Part shown: piece by piece, positions 11,801 to 21,975 of the stretch | Position numbering within the stretch: position 1 is the stretch's first letter | Layout of the letters: every line of letters begins with the position of its first letter | DNA from: Codonopsis lanceolata | Taxonomy: Eukaryota; Streptophyta; Magnoliopsida; Asterales; Campanulaceae | Assembly (NCBI GenBank): GCA_013146195.2 | Contig: CM028379.1 | Location: forward strand, 61,090,409 to 61,154,408 | DNA: 64,000 nt | Direction of reading: 5' to 3' | The notes under the pieces: model-generated | Databases searched by the model: none | What the model was told of the DNA's origin: nothing | The model's input: only the letters and a program-made list of their open reading frames with translations | Position numbers and translations under genes: made by a program

Positions 11801-12456
11801 AGATCTGAATGCTCGAAGGTATCAGAGTTCATCGGGGCCAATATTATATATCGCTATGGGGTACCTTTCGAGATAATCTCAAACAAGCGGCTCTCATTTT
11901 GAAGGGGCGTGAATCGTCTACTCGGCGAGTTCAAGATCCAAAGAACACAAATCCTCCCCTACAGGCCACAAGCCAATGGTGCCGTTAAGGCGACCAATAA
12001 AACTCTTGAAAACATCATCGGAAAAATGGGTGACACAGGAAGAGGCGGCGGAAAAAATTGCCACTAGCCCTGCAGGGCTATCGTACTTCATCGTACACCT
12101 GGGGCTACCCACTCTCGGCATATGGCAGGCGGTACTACGATAGAAGTGGAAATTCCATCATTAAGAGTGATGATGGAATGCGATATAGCGAGTTGGTGGG
12201 TCGAAAGGCGTCTGAAGAATTGGCCCCTAATTGATGAAGCGACGCTGTTAGCCTTGGAGCATACGGGCATATCAAAGGCGCATCGCTGCGTTCAATAAAA
12301 AGTCAAAGGCGCGATATCCAAGTTGGAGACCTCGTGCCGAGAAAAACCCCTAGTTACGTTGATACTAGGGGAAAATGGAAATCTCCTGGATGGGACCATA
12401 CGTTAAGGAGATTCGATCGGGAGGTGTGGTGCTGCTTACAAATCGGGATGGGGAAG
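8870..12456 (+). pseudogene. Pol of element A: RT, RNase H, archaeal-type RNase H, integrase (degenerate)
   Basis: Domains in order: a poorly conserved linker (8870-9290); RT N-terminus (9323-9532, LIDLLKEFVDIFAWFYEDI); decayed RT body; RT palm at about 9910-10120 with the catalytic YVDDMIVHS near 9980; RNase H (10374-10808, with AMLAQEKEDS and ADHLADLP); a second RNase H (10930-11217, NNTAEYEA…GDYALIINQVEG); integrase zinc-binding region (11490-11630, H…H…CDKCQ); decayed integrase core to about 12300; C-terminal GGVVLLTNRDG near 12420. Two RNase H domains in tandem are a known mark of the Tat lineage. Many frameshifts and stops show it is dead. The frame is cut at 12456 by B and resumes at 21453. 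Confidence 0.8.
12452..12456 (+). repeat. Target site duplication of element B, left copy (GGAAG)
   Basis: GGAAG directly precedes the 5' LTR of B. The identical GGAAG follows its 3' LTR at 21448-21452. Across the two copies the Pol C-terminus of A continues. Confidence 0.85.
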
Positions 12457-14166
12457 TCTAGACACCCGATTTCGTACCAGTATGTGACATGACAAAAATA
12501 TCAAGACTTTAAAAAAACATTAACAAATGTCAGTTATATAGGGTCAAAAGTTAAAAAGGATAGCGAGAATCTTGAAAGGATGAACTTCTGGGGTTTAAAG
12601 TGCAAAAATTGAAAGATATTGAAAACTAGGCGCCACCCATATGAAAATTGCGCATGGCGCCCAATTTGCTTGCCAATCGCCCAATTGGGCTTGATTGCGC
12701 CAGTTTCTTCAACGTGCGGTGTAGACTTGCCGTAATGTGCAATGTCCCTTGGTACGTACTATTCTCAATACAAGGGAAGGAAATTTAATTCCATCGATGT
12801 ACTCAATTCTTCCTATAATCTGAGGCCCCGGCTCTTCATTCGGCACACCTTTCATCGATAAAAAATTCTCGCGTTCTCGTTCTGTTGGAGAAATAGAAGC
12901 GAGTGAGATAGTGGTGATCACCTCAAAAAGCCTCGAAACCTGCCAAACCTCTTCCAACAAAACCAACCGGTAGAAGTGAGCCTTAGCCCCCGGCTTGGTA
13001 TCCACCCTATTTCCGGTCCAAAAATCGTGGAAAGAAGCGGTTGCTGCCCGATTTAAAAGACAAATCAGCAATAAGCTCTTATGCGATTTTCGCCTACCTC
13101 AAGCCAACAAACAACCAAACACAAGTTACTACGCGAATCAGAGGCCAAAGTAACTTTCGGGCAACCACTCTGCCCGAATCTTCACAACACTTCACACACA
13201 CAACAACAAAAAGACTCCTCTCACGAGGACAGGAAGCGGCACACCCCAGGCCGTCGGTAAGTTTTATTTTAAAGTTTTTATTTGTAAAAAGTATTATTTC
13301 AATCCACCCAATGTAGATATATAGCGGTTGTCTGCCAGTTTAGTTAGGAAATAGTACTAAATATAACCGTTATTATGGTAAAATATTTTCAAGTATATTT
13401 GTAATTATTTGTAAAGAGGCAGGTTGCAAATGCGTAAATAATGTAGACAAATAGATGTATTTGTAGGCGATTAATGCTTTATTTATCATTAAATAAATAT
13501 AACAAAAGCATACTTTAGCCAAAAAGCGTTTTGAGACCGAAAGCGAGTTGGGTGCCTAGCACCTTCAACTCGTAACTTAGCCTCCGGACCGCTTTTATTA
13601 TCTCGGTTTTCTTTTTGGTTTTTGCTTTATTCCTTAAAATAAAGATGGCGACTCTAAAACATTTTGGATCGAGTGGGGCCTCATGACATCTTTCCTTGCA
13701 CTTTTCCGTTCTCCCAAAAAGGGAGAATGGGAATGGAAATGATGTATTCCTATGTTACGGTATCCCCTAAAAAGGGATAACTTGACATAAAAACCAAAGC
13801 ACCATAGTGATCGAGATAGGCCATAAGACTATTTTCATAAAATCCATAGTGGGGCGGCGCAACATTCCTTCCTTGCACTTTCCGTTTTCCTAAAAAGGGA
13901 GAATGAGAGAATAGAAAGGTGATGCATTCTATATCTGGTATCCTTAAAAAGGGATAACTTGATATAGAAAACTCAACTCCCATATTGGATCAAAATCCAC
14001 TAAAGGCAACCGAGGCGCATTCAGCGCTATTAAAGCCGACACTCTCGCACTTTTGATTTCGTCCTCCCAAACAAAGGGAGGGTGGCAGGAAGCGATGGAT
14101 GTCACCGCATCGCACGTCTGGCACCTATCCAAGGGGCGCGGAGGCGGGCGCATTTCAGGGAACCCA
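12457..14166 (+). repeat. 5' LTR of element B
   Basis: It begins TCTAGACACCCGATTTCG, a mutated form of TGTAGACACC, and ends near ACCCA at 14166. It contains the conserved AGTTGGGTGCCTAGCACC block (about 13545), and the hairpin series at 13709, 13763, 13886, 13936 and 14063. Many small deletions relative to the 3' copy show it is the more decayed of the pair. Confidence 0.8.
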
Positions 14167-14167
14167 T

Positions 14168-14184
14168 TGGCGACTTCTTGGGAG
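14168..14184 (+). other. Decayed primer binding site of element B
   Basis: TGGCGACTTCTTGGGAG at the LTR edge matches the tRNA-Arg-type PBS of A with a substitution and small gaps. It lies in the expected place. Confidence 0.6.
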
Positions 14185-14418
14185 ATCGTTTTTATTTTAA
14201 TAAATAAAAATGGAGGGCTAGACTTCGATAACAAAACTTTTTTTTCTTTTTTTTCGGCTAAAGTATGCTTGTTATATTAATTTAAACACTTGAATATTGC
14301 GTTCCTTTAACATCCGTGTCTATATTTGTGGATATGATCCTCCATCTTGCAGCGGTTTCATTTCAAACAACATTACTGGATATACTTGAAAATATTCGTA
14401 TTTTTCAAAAAAAAATTG

Positions 14419-14460
<42 letters not shown>

Positions 14461-15540
14461 ATTTTATGTGCAATAATTTCGGGCGACACAACAAAAGGGC
14501 CGGGGCTTTATTTTTAATATTGTTTCATTTTGGCCCTATTTATTATTTTATTACTGCTTTATTTTCATTTAAAAATATATACATATATGCATTCATTTTG
14601 TCATTTTATTTCGGGGATATAGGACACATTTGTAATTAATAGGAATAGATAGATTCTCCACTTTTCTTTCTATTTCTTGATGGTATGCTTGCTTGCTCGT
14701 GCTCAAACTAAAAAGCCGAGAAAATCCATAAATAACAGCAAGATAGGTCATATCTGTTTTATTTTTACTTTTTTATATCTAAAAAAAAAAAGTTTACTTT
14801 TTAGATACACTTTGCAGCGCACACGCATGCATATAAATATATTCGAGCGCTACCCTACACCATGGCGGCCTACCCCTGCATAAGCCAACGTTAGGCGCAT
14901 ATAGATTTTCGTGGACACTTCAGAGCCGACCGGTTTTTGCATTTTCAATTGTGGGTCAGCCCTAAAAAAAAAAAAAAAAAAATGTGCACAAGTCAAAAAA
15001 AAATGCGCAAGTCAAAAAAAAAGGTGCAAGTCAAAAAAATCTGCAGTCAAAAAAATGCAAGTCAAAAAATAGGGGCTGATTTATTATTTTCTAATGCTCG
15101 ACCTAGACCATTTCGAATGGTGGATCGAAAGAGTATAGGCCCTTCGCTGGGATCGATCCGATCTCGAGGAGTCGAAAGGCATGGTGGAATACGTTGGTCC
15201 TATACTGCGGAGAAAGAATCCAATTGTTCGAGAAAAGTCCCGAGATTGTCAAAATAAAGTTGGTGCTTATCCGGTCAATTTGTAGGGATAATAAATAATA
15301 ATAAAATATACTAATAAAGGCACGCTGTACTCCAAACCCAGGAAGCCTTCAACCAGCCTTTTGATACATCCAAACCCATTTTCCTCGAAACGGCCCGAAT
15401 TTGGAAAGCGAGACGATCTTGGCCGATTGAGTACGAGAAACAAGTACAAAAATCGAGAAGAGGGTATCGAAACAAATCGATAAAGGAAGAAGCGATTCGA
15501 GAGAAGTACAGATCCGACGGTAGGCGAAGAAAGCGAGTCG
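14185..15540 (+). other. Untranslated leader of element B, with an (AT)n microsatellite
   Basis: It is homologous to the leaders of A and E throughout, with no gene. A pure AT dinucleotide run of about 18 units occupies 14421-14456. A-rich stretches with repeated short CAAGTCAAAAAAA units lie at 14960-15070. The block CTGATTTATTATTTTCTAATG (about 15075) is shared with A and E. Confidence 0.7.
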
Positions 15541-17587
15541 CTATGGAGTGCGATCTGAGGGGCTCGGGATACGCTCAGACTCGGCAATGCAACAATGGCT
15601 AGACCAAAATTTGGGTGCAACGGCTAATCGTATAATGAGCCAAATGGCAAATGCAGTACGAGCTTAAAATCTAGTGGTGAGGTAATCTCTTCCCCTGCTG
15701 ACCCCTAAGAAGCATCAACCTCACATATGCCTCCAAACCCAAACCCTCACCAAACACTAAACCACCAAACAACGACATCACTCCAAATCCTAACCCTCCA
15801 CCAACTCCCTACTACCCAAATGTCAACCCTTACCCATCCTTTCCTCCATATCCTCTCTCGAACACCAATATTCCCCGAGTCCAAGTGACCTCCCTTTTCC
15901 TATAATCAACCCACTCCAAAAACAGCATATGGATCCCCAAGCTATAACTCGTCGAGCCAAGTTACTACCTATTTACCTTTTGATGACCAGGCGCAAACCG
16001 AAACGGCAAATAACCTACCAACCCAAAATCCACCAGCTTACATTGTCCAAAATCCACAAACCCAAAATCCATATCCAACCCAGAATCCTTATACAACCCA
16101 AAATCCACAAACCCAAAATCCATATCCGGCCCGAATCCTTATCTTTAAAATCCACTTACACGCTTGCTCAAAATCCATATCCGACCCAAAACCCATATCC
16201 GGCTCAAAACCCATATCCGACCCAAAATCCACCGTTACAACCGAATACTTATCCGACCCAAAATCCATACCCAGCCCAAAATCCATACTCAGCTCAAAAT
16301 CCATATCCTGCCCAAAATCCTTACCAAGCACCACAGCCAGAAATTAACATAGCCTTCCCTAATCCTGCCAGCATATACCTAAAACCAACTCCCCCAGCCA
16401 CCAAAATGGAAGCCGACATGGAAAACATGAAAACCATGATGCTCAAACTTCTCAACAAAGGGGAATTTTCTACGCGGGCACTAGCATTACAACCTGCAAC
16501 AGTATTGCCTTTAAAATTCAAAATGTCCGACATAGAAAAATTTGATGGGACTGGATGCCCTATATCCCACCTAAAATCTTATTCTACTGGTATGCAGTCA
16601 AGGGGAGCTAGCTTTGAAGCTATGGCTTCCAATTTTCACCTTACCCTGGTAGGGGCTGCCAAGCAATGGTTAATGTTGTCAGACAGTAGCCCCATGAATA
16701 CCTGGGACCGGATAGCTGAAGAATTCCTTGAAAGGTATAAAGACAACACCGACCCTGAAAATAAAAGAGACCTTGAATCGTGCACCCAAAGAGAAAAAGA
16801 ACATGTCTTGAGTTCGCGGTCGGTGGAAAAAAAGTTGGCTCGGACTTTTTGCGGACTGATCCGAGTCATGCAAAATGTTCATCAAAAACCTCCAGCCCAT
16901 TTACCTAGAACACATGCGGTATCTCCCCTACACCAATTTTAAAGAAATAATGGAGATAGGAGCCCGTATTGATGAAGATATACAGACAGGGCAATTACAA
17001 GTCAATACGCCTCCTAGCTCTTTCCGTTACTCTAAAGGAAAGACAGCCGCAACCGCACCAGCACCAGCACCAACCGTAAATATGGTAGGGAATGCATCCG
17101 CCACTTTTCCTACCCAAAATTATGGCACTGTTCCATGGTCTTATGGAGCAGCCAGGTCTGTCAACACAGTCGGAGGGAATCATGGCCCAAACAGAAATTT
17201 CAAAAATCAAAACCGGCATTATGATGAACTGCAAGCCTCTCAGTCAGTGATCTTGCAGGGGCTAATGGCTCAGGGAGTGTTGAAGCCTTTGGAAAACTAT
17301 AGGCCACCAAACCCCCTACCTGACACATGGAATCATGCCCGTATTGTGAATACCATCGCGCAAGTGGTCACCTCACCGACGGATGCTACACGCTCAAAAA
17401 TGCTATCCAGGATTTGATAGATGATAAGGTGATTGAAAAACCTCATCCCAGACCAAATATAGTCAATAACCCTCTACCTCAAATCAACATGATTGAGGTT
17501 GATGAAAACTTCCTGGGTATGATAGGCGGAGGCGATTACGAAGCTCCTGGCGAGTTTGAGTCTATTTCTAATAAGCCTCTGAACTAG
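15541..17587 (+). pseudogene. Gag of element B (nearly full length, frameshifted)
   Basis: The N-terminal segment near 15575-15660 (MQQWLDQNLGATANRIMSQ) resembles that of A. A repetitive Pro/Tyr/Gln/Asn-rich region follows (about 16060-16330), then the capsid-type gag domain at about 16510-16900 (SDIEKFDGTGCPISHL, VGAAKQWLMLSD, WDRIAEEFLERYKD). After a frameshift near 16890 comes IYLEHMRYLPYTNFKEI, then a C-terminal knuckle-like motif at about 17330-17400 (CPYCEYHRASGHLTDGC). The last frame ends at 17587. Gag would assemble the particle and bind RNA. Frameshifts and stops show it is not translated intact. Confidence 0.78.
16060..16330 (+). repeat. 18-bp coding minisatellite in B gag (QNPYPx repeats)
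   Basis: About a dozen imperfect 18-base units of the form CAAAATCCATATCCGACC encode Gln-Asn-Pro-Tyr-Pro-Thr/Ala. Two of the three frames stay open through most of it. The array lies between the Gag N-terminus and the capsid domain. It resembles a low-complexity Pro/Tyr linker and has no counterpart in the shortened gag of A. Confidence 0.8.
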
Positions 17588-18830
17588 TATCTGACGGCCG
17601 GCCGCTTTTGACGCCCACGATCGGTGGACCGCTTGGATACATTATCTCTATTCTCTTCCCTAGCTTTACGGATTGGTCATCTACCGATCCGCTCCCTAAA
17701 ATTGAGGATCTCAAACCCCAGGTCCTTAATAATGTAATAAACCCCGTGCATTTTGCTAATAATGATAATTTGAATGTCTTTGCTTATTTCTTAGTTGCAC
17801 CTACATTAAAAGACACATTAAAAAATTATAATGATGAGTCATTTAATAGGACCCAAAAGATTAAAAAAAAATTATTATTTGCTTGAGCTTGTAAAGTCAG
17901 TAGAGCACCAGGAACAACATCATTCATCAAGAGCAACTGAAGACTTACCCACTATCAATCTGGGGCTGGACAATGAAATCAAAAGAGTCAAAATTGGCAA
18001 CTACCTGCAAGGTTCTGAAAAGGATAACACTCATGGATCTCCTCAAAGAGTTCGTGGACATGTTTACCTAGTCCTATGAAGATGTGTCGGGTAGACCCAG
18101 CCATAGCCAAACACCGGATCCCCACATGTCCGGATGCTCGGCCAATCAAGCAAAAGCTCCATCGCATCAAGCCAGAATGGTCACTACATGTTAAAAAAAA
18201 AAGGAAATCATGAAACAGCCGCACGTCAACTTCATTCGGATAGTAAAAAAAAAAAAAAAAGAAGAAAAAAAGAGAGTTAATAAAAAAAAGAAAAAAAATA
18301 CCCGATCAGGCTGTCCAATATAGTGACCGTTCCAAAGCCTAACATGAAGGTTCGGATATGCGTAGACCTCTGCGACCTCAGCAAGGCGTTGCCCAAAGAT
18401 GACCTCTTTCTAACCAATGTTGATATTGTGGTAGACACCGTTGCTACTCACAAAATCAGATCCTTCATTGACGGCATGCGGGGCTATAGTCAAATCAAAG
18501 GCATCATGAGACCAAGAAAAGACCTCATTCACCACCCCTTTGGGGGACCTACTGCTATCATGTCAGGCCGTCTGGGCTAAAAAAAAATGATGCGGCTACT
18601 TATCAAAGGGCTGCTACCACTCTCTTCCACGATGTGCCGTATATTGTCCAAGAGATCCGGTCAGGAGATGTCATACTCCTCACAAGCCAGGAAATAAAAG
18701 ACCTTGTTCAGCCCTCCGATCTTAATGAGCTCAAAAGGTATTATGCTCGAACCACCCTATCTGGCAAGTGCTTCCCTCTCCAGCTCGCTAGGCTGAAAAC
18801 CCGAAAGGGCGGCCTAGGCAAAAATTAGAG
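17588..18830 (+). pseudogene. Pol remnant of element B (RT palm, RNase H and integrase deleted)
   Basis: The linker and RT N-terminal regions align with A: INPVHFANNDNLNVFAYFLVAPTLKD near 17740-17815, INLGLDNEIK near 17955, VTVPKPNMKVRICVDLCDLSKA near 18325, and a fingers segment to about 18580. A-rich insertions occur at 18193 and 18247. At about 18635 the sequence jumps from the AATTLFHD segment, just before the RT active site, to the Pol C-terminus (IRSGDVILLTSQ…LNELKRYYA). The YVDD active site, both RNase H domains and integrase are therefore gone. B cannot make its own replication enzymes. Confidence 0.78.
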
Positions 18831-19015
18831 CAAATAAAAAAAAAACAAATAAAAAGGAGAAATAAGGACTCGCTAGGTTGAAAACCCGAAAGGGCGGCCT
18901 AGGCAAAAGTTAGAGCGAAAAAAAAAAAAAAAAAACAAAACAAACAAAAAGAAGAAATAAGGGCTTGCTAGGTTGAAAACCCGAAAGGGCGGCCTAGGCA
19001 AAAGTTAGAGCATAC
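18784..19015 (+). repeat. Tandem repeat in the 3' tail of B (three units)
   Basis: Three units start at 18784, 18869 and 18964, so the spacing is 85 and 95 bp. Each has a conserved core TCGCTAGGTTGAAAACCCG followed by AAAGGGCGGCCTAGGCAAAA, and a variable A-rich spacer. The core contains the palindrome GCCTAGGC. The first unit overlaps the end of Pol. A carries two decayed units at about 21537 and 21628. Confidence 0.8.
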
Positions 19016-19682
19016 ATATAAAAAAAATGGAAAATCAGGAGAAAAAGGGGAGAGAAGGCACTCTTTGAATCCTCAGCATCCTATCTAAAGACTTCAGCAT
19101 GCAACGGGCTCGACTGACAAAAGAAAGAGAAAAACCACGACAGAAGCTCACATTAAAACTCTAAAATATAATATTACAGGTCCTAAGGTGCAACTTAGGA
19201 ATTTTCATTAAGACATTTACATTATGCATTATGCCTGCACATATATACTTTTGCCTATACCCCCACTTGTTCCCCCCAAATCTCCCCGTTTGCTTCGGCC
19301 CGAAGTGGTCCATCGATTACTGGCGTCTCCCGGCCGGGCCCATATAATTCTTCTGTTGTTCGTCTTGCTTGAGGCCGAACTACGTTTGGTCTGATTCCTT
19401 TTATTAAGGGATACGTAGGCAGCCTACATTAGTAGTTCCGACCATCAAAGCACTTAATTTGCATAACTGCTTAAAAACTGCGATAACCTGCTATAACTGA
19501 CTAAAAATGTCTAGGATATGGAGGTTTGTCTCATGTTATAAATTGTTGCATTATAACTGCTACCTGTTGTATCTTTCTCCCTCGTTTTATAATTGAACGA
19601 AATTGGAGAGTCTATTCTTATCAACGGTGTTCGTCTACTCAGTAAGAAGCCGCGAGTTACTCAGACTCCATCGTTGAGGGGC
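19016..19682 (+). other. 3' untranslated tail and polypurine tract of B
   Basis: This is non-coding tail, homologous to 21720-21875 plus the reverse complement of 53277 and of 46162-46470 in A. At about 19262-19350 it keeps a stub that aligns with the end of the antisense accessory gene of A (shared CCGGGCCCATAT and ACTGGCGTC-like words). It then jumps to the sequence next to the polypurine tract. The tract GTTGAGGGGC lies at about 19673-19682, directly before the LTR. Confidence 0.7.
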
Positions 19683-21447
19683 TCAGACACCCCCTGCAAT
19701 TTCGGTATGTGACATGACATAAAATATCAAGACTTAAAACATTAACAAATGTCAAGTTGCTGGGGTTAAAAGTGCAAAAGGACAAAGCAGAATGCGCAAA
19801 AGGATGAACTACAGGGTTTAAAGTGCAAAAACTGAAAGATATTGAAAACTAGGCGCCACCCATATGAAAATTGCGCATGGCGCCCAATTTGCTTGTCTAG
19901 CGCCCAATTTGGGCTTGATTGCGCCCAGTTTCTTCAACTATGCACTGTAGACTTGCCGTAATGTGCAATGTCTCCCGCGACTGGTTCAATTATCCAATGC
20001 ACAAGGAAGGAAATTTAATTCCATCGATGTCCTCAATTCTTCCTATAAATACAGGCCCCCGGCTCTTCATTCAAGACACCTTTCATCGATAAAAAATTCT
20101 CCGCGTTCTCGTTCGTTACTGGAGAAATAGAGAGTGAAGTGAGATAGTGAGTGATCACCTCAAAAAGCCTCGAAACCCTGCTAAACCTCTTCCCAACACC
20201 AAAACCAACCGGTAGAAGTGAGCGTTAGCCCCCCCAGCTAGGTATCCTCCCTATTTCCCCGGTCCAAAAATCGTGGAAAGAGCAGTTGCTCGGCCCGATT
20301 TAAAAGGCCAAATCAACGTGAAATAAGCCTTTATTCGCCCGCCTGATTTCGCCTACCTCAAGCCAACAAACAACCAAACACAAACGCGGTTACTTCCGCC
20401 CAAATCCGAGGCCAAAAGTAACTTTCGGAGCGACCACTCGCCCGAATCTTCACAACACTTCACAAAGACACAACAACAAAAGACTCCTCTCCCCGAAGGA
20501 CAGGCGAGCGAGCACACCCTAGGCCGTCAAGAAGTTTTATTTTAAAGTTTTTATTTGTAAAGTATTATTTCCAATCCGGCCCAATGTAGATATATAAGCA
20601 GTTGTGCTGCCCGGATTTAGTTAGGAAATAGTACTAAATATAGCCGTTATTATGGCCAAATATTTTCAAGTATATCTGTAATTATTTGTAAAGAGACATT
20701 TCTGAAATGCTGTAAATAATGTAGACAAATGGATGTATTTGTAGGCGATTAATGCTTTATTTATCTGTTAAATAAAAATAACAAAAAGCATATTTTAGCC
20801 AAAAACTGTTTTGAGACCGAAAGAGCGAGTTGGGTGCCTAGCACCTTCCCAACTCGTAACTTAGCCTCCGACCCGCTTTTATTATCTCGGTTTTCATTTT
20901 GGTTTTGCTTTATTTATTCCTTAAAATAAAGATGGCGACTCTAAAACATTTTGGATCGGTGGGGTTTCATGACATCTTTCCTTGCACTTTTCCGTTCTCC
21001 CCTAAAAAAGGGAGAATAGGAATGGAAAGGTAATGTATTCCTATGTTCTGGTTGATATAGAAAACCCAAAGCACCCATAGTGATCCGAGATAGGCCATAA
21101 GACTATTTTCATAAACTCCATAGTGGGGGGCGCAACATTCCTTCCTTGCACTTTCACGTTTTCCCAAAAAAGGGAGAATGGGAATAGAAGGGTGATGCAT
21201 TCCTATATCTGTATCCCCTAAAAATGGGATAACTTGACACCAAAAAACCGAGAGCTCCCATCTTGGATCAAAATCCACTAAAGGCAAGCAGAGGCGCATT
21301 CAAGCGCTATTCTAACAGCACTTCTCGCGCTTTTGATTTCGTCCTCCCCTAAACAAGGGAGGGTGGAGCAGGCGATGGATGTCACCGCATCCGCCGTGCA
21401 GCGTACTTATCGAAGGCGCGCGGGCGGGCGTATTTCGGGAACCCACA
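19683..21447 (+). repeat. 3' LTR of element B
   Basis: It begins TCAGACACCCCC and ends GAACCCACA. It is better preserved than the 5' copy, with the U3 words GGCGCCACCCATATG, the AGTTGGGTGCCTAGCACC block near 20828, and hairpins with stems such as TTCTCCC/GGGAGAA near 20996. The fourth hairpin block is partly deleted near 21050. GGAAG follows directly. Confidence 0.85.
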
Positions 21448-21452
21448 GGAAG
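21448..21452 (+). repeat. Target site duplication of element B, right copy (GGAAG)
   Basis: It is identical to 12452-12456 and directly follows the LTR end CCCACA. Confidence 0.85.
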
Positions 21453-21875
21453 ATCTTGTCCGACCGCTTCAACCTCGACAAACTAAAAAGGTACTATGCT
21501 GAGCCATTTTATCTAGCGGATGCTTCCCTCTCAAGCCGCTAGTGCGAAAACCGAAAGGCGGCCTAGGCAAAGTTAGGGCCTAAAAAACAAAAAAAAACAA
21601 CAATAAAAATGAGAAATAAGGGTTCGCTAGGTTGAAAACCGAAAGAGCAACCTAGGCAAAAGTTAGAGCACAAATAAAAAAAAGAAAAAAATTAATAAGG
21701 AGATAAAAAGGAGAGGGAAGGCATTATTTGAAGCCCTCATACTACTTCCAAGTCCTTAGTGCATCAAAGGCTCACGGTGACGAGAAAGAGAAAAACTCAC
21801 GAACAAAAATTAAAATACTAAAATATAATTTTACAAGTCCTAAGGTGCATTGTACATATCTATATACTGCCTGTA
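21453..21875 (+). other. Element A resumed: Pol C-terminus and 3' tail up to the gap
   Basis: It begins with the last codons of Pol (a decayed LNLDKLKRYYAE-like end, 21470-21510). Two decayed units of the GCTAGG…GGCCTAGGC tail repeat follow, then tail sequence matching 19035-19190 of B. The last bases before the gap (21846-21866) recur on the opposite strand near 53215-53240. This suggests the sequence continues at the far end of the next contig. Confidence 0.8.
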
Positions 21876-21975
21876 NNNNNNNNNNNNNNNNNNNNNNNNN
21901 NNNNNNNNNNNNNNNNNNNNNNNNNNNNNNNNNNNNNNNNNNNNNNNNNNNNNNNNNNNNNNNNNNNNNNNNNNN
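21876..21975. other. Assembly gap (100 N)
   Basis: A run of exactly 100 N marks a scaffold join of unknown size. Confidence 0.99.

Larger units (their letters stand above)
12457..21447 (+). mobile_element. Element B: non-autonomous Tat/Ogre-like retrotransposon nested in A
   Basis: This is a complete 8,991-bp insertion with two LTRs (12457-14166 and 19683-21447), a decayed PBS, leader, gag, a shrunken pol, a 3' tail with tandem repeats, and a perfect 5-bp duplication GGAAG. Its LTRs resemble those of A but form a different subfamily: the U3 contains GGCGCCACCCATATG and GCGCATGGCGCCCAATT. Pol lacks the RT active site, both RNase H domains and integrase. B also lacks the antisense accessory genes found in A, apart from a stub near 19262-19350. 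It must have been mobilised in trans, or decayed after insertion. Confidence 0.88.
4668..21875 (+). mobile_element. Element A, 5' part: Tat/Ogre-like Ty3/gypsy retrotransposon
   Basis: In order: 5' LTR (4668-6506), PBS (6508-6525), long leader, decayed gag (7881-8800), decayed pol (8870-12456), nested element B (12457-21447 plus duplication), and the 3' part of the internal region (21453-21875) running into an assembly gap. Its 3' LTR is at 44330-46161 in the opposite orientation, with matching length (1832 against 1839 bp) and a matching ACCGG duplication. The PBS matches the 3' end of a plant tRNA-Arg, the primer reported for Ogre-type elements. Most of the gag capsid core and a clear protease are missing, so it is not autonomous now. 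Confidence 0.85.

Noticed and set aside
3359..12456. Endogenous pararetrovirus
   Set aside because: LTRs, integrase and target duplications are present, and no movement-protein or coat-type motifs were seen. The domain order is that of LTR retrotransposons.
14421..14456. Regulatory meaning of the (AT)n run
   Set aside because: It is a simple microsatellite in the leader of B, absent from A and E, so probably neutral slippage.
14937..15257. Lysine-rich small proteins in the leaders (also 7333-7617)
   Set aside because: They are translations of A-rich homopolymer runs whose length differs between A, B and E, so no frame is conserved.
16060..16330. CRISPR-like array or host extensin gene
   Set aside because: The 18-bp units are contiguous without spacers, the genome is a plant, and the reading frame enters a retrotransposon capsid domain.
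4668..21875. Tandem array of one family formed by unequal recombination (LTR-internal-LTR-internal-LTR)
   Set aside because: The middle and right LTRs pair with each other, differ in U3 from the left LTR, and are bracketed by GGAAG. The left LTR pairs with 44330-46161 via ACCGG. Nesting explains all of it.
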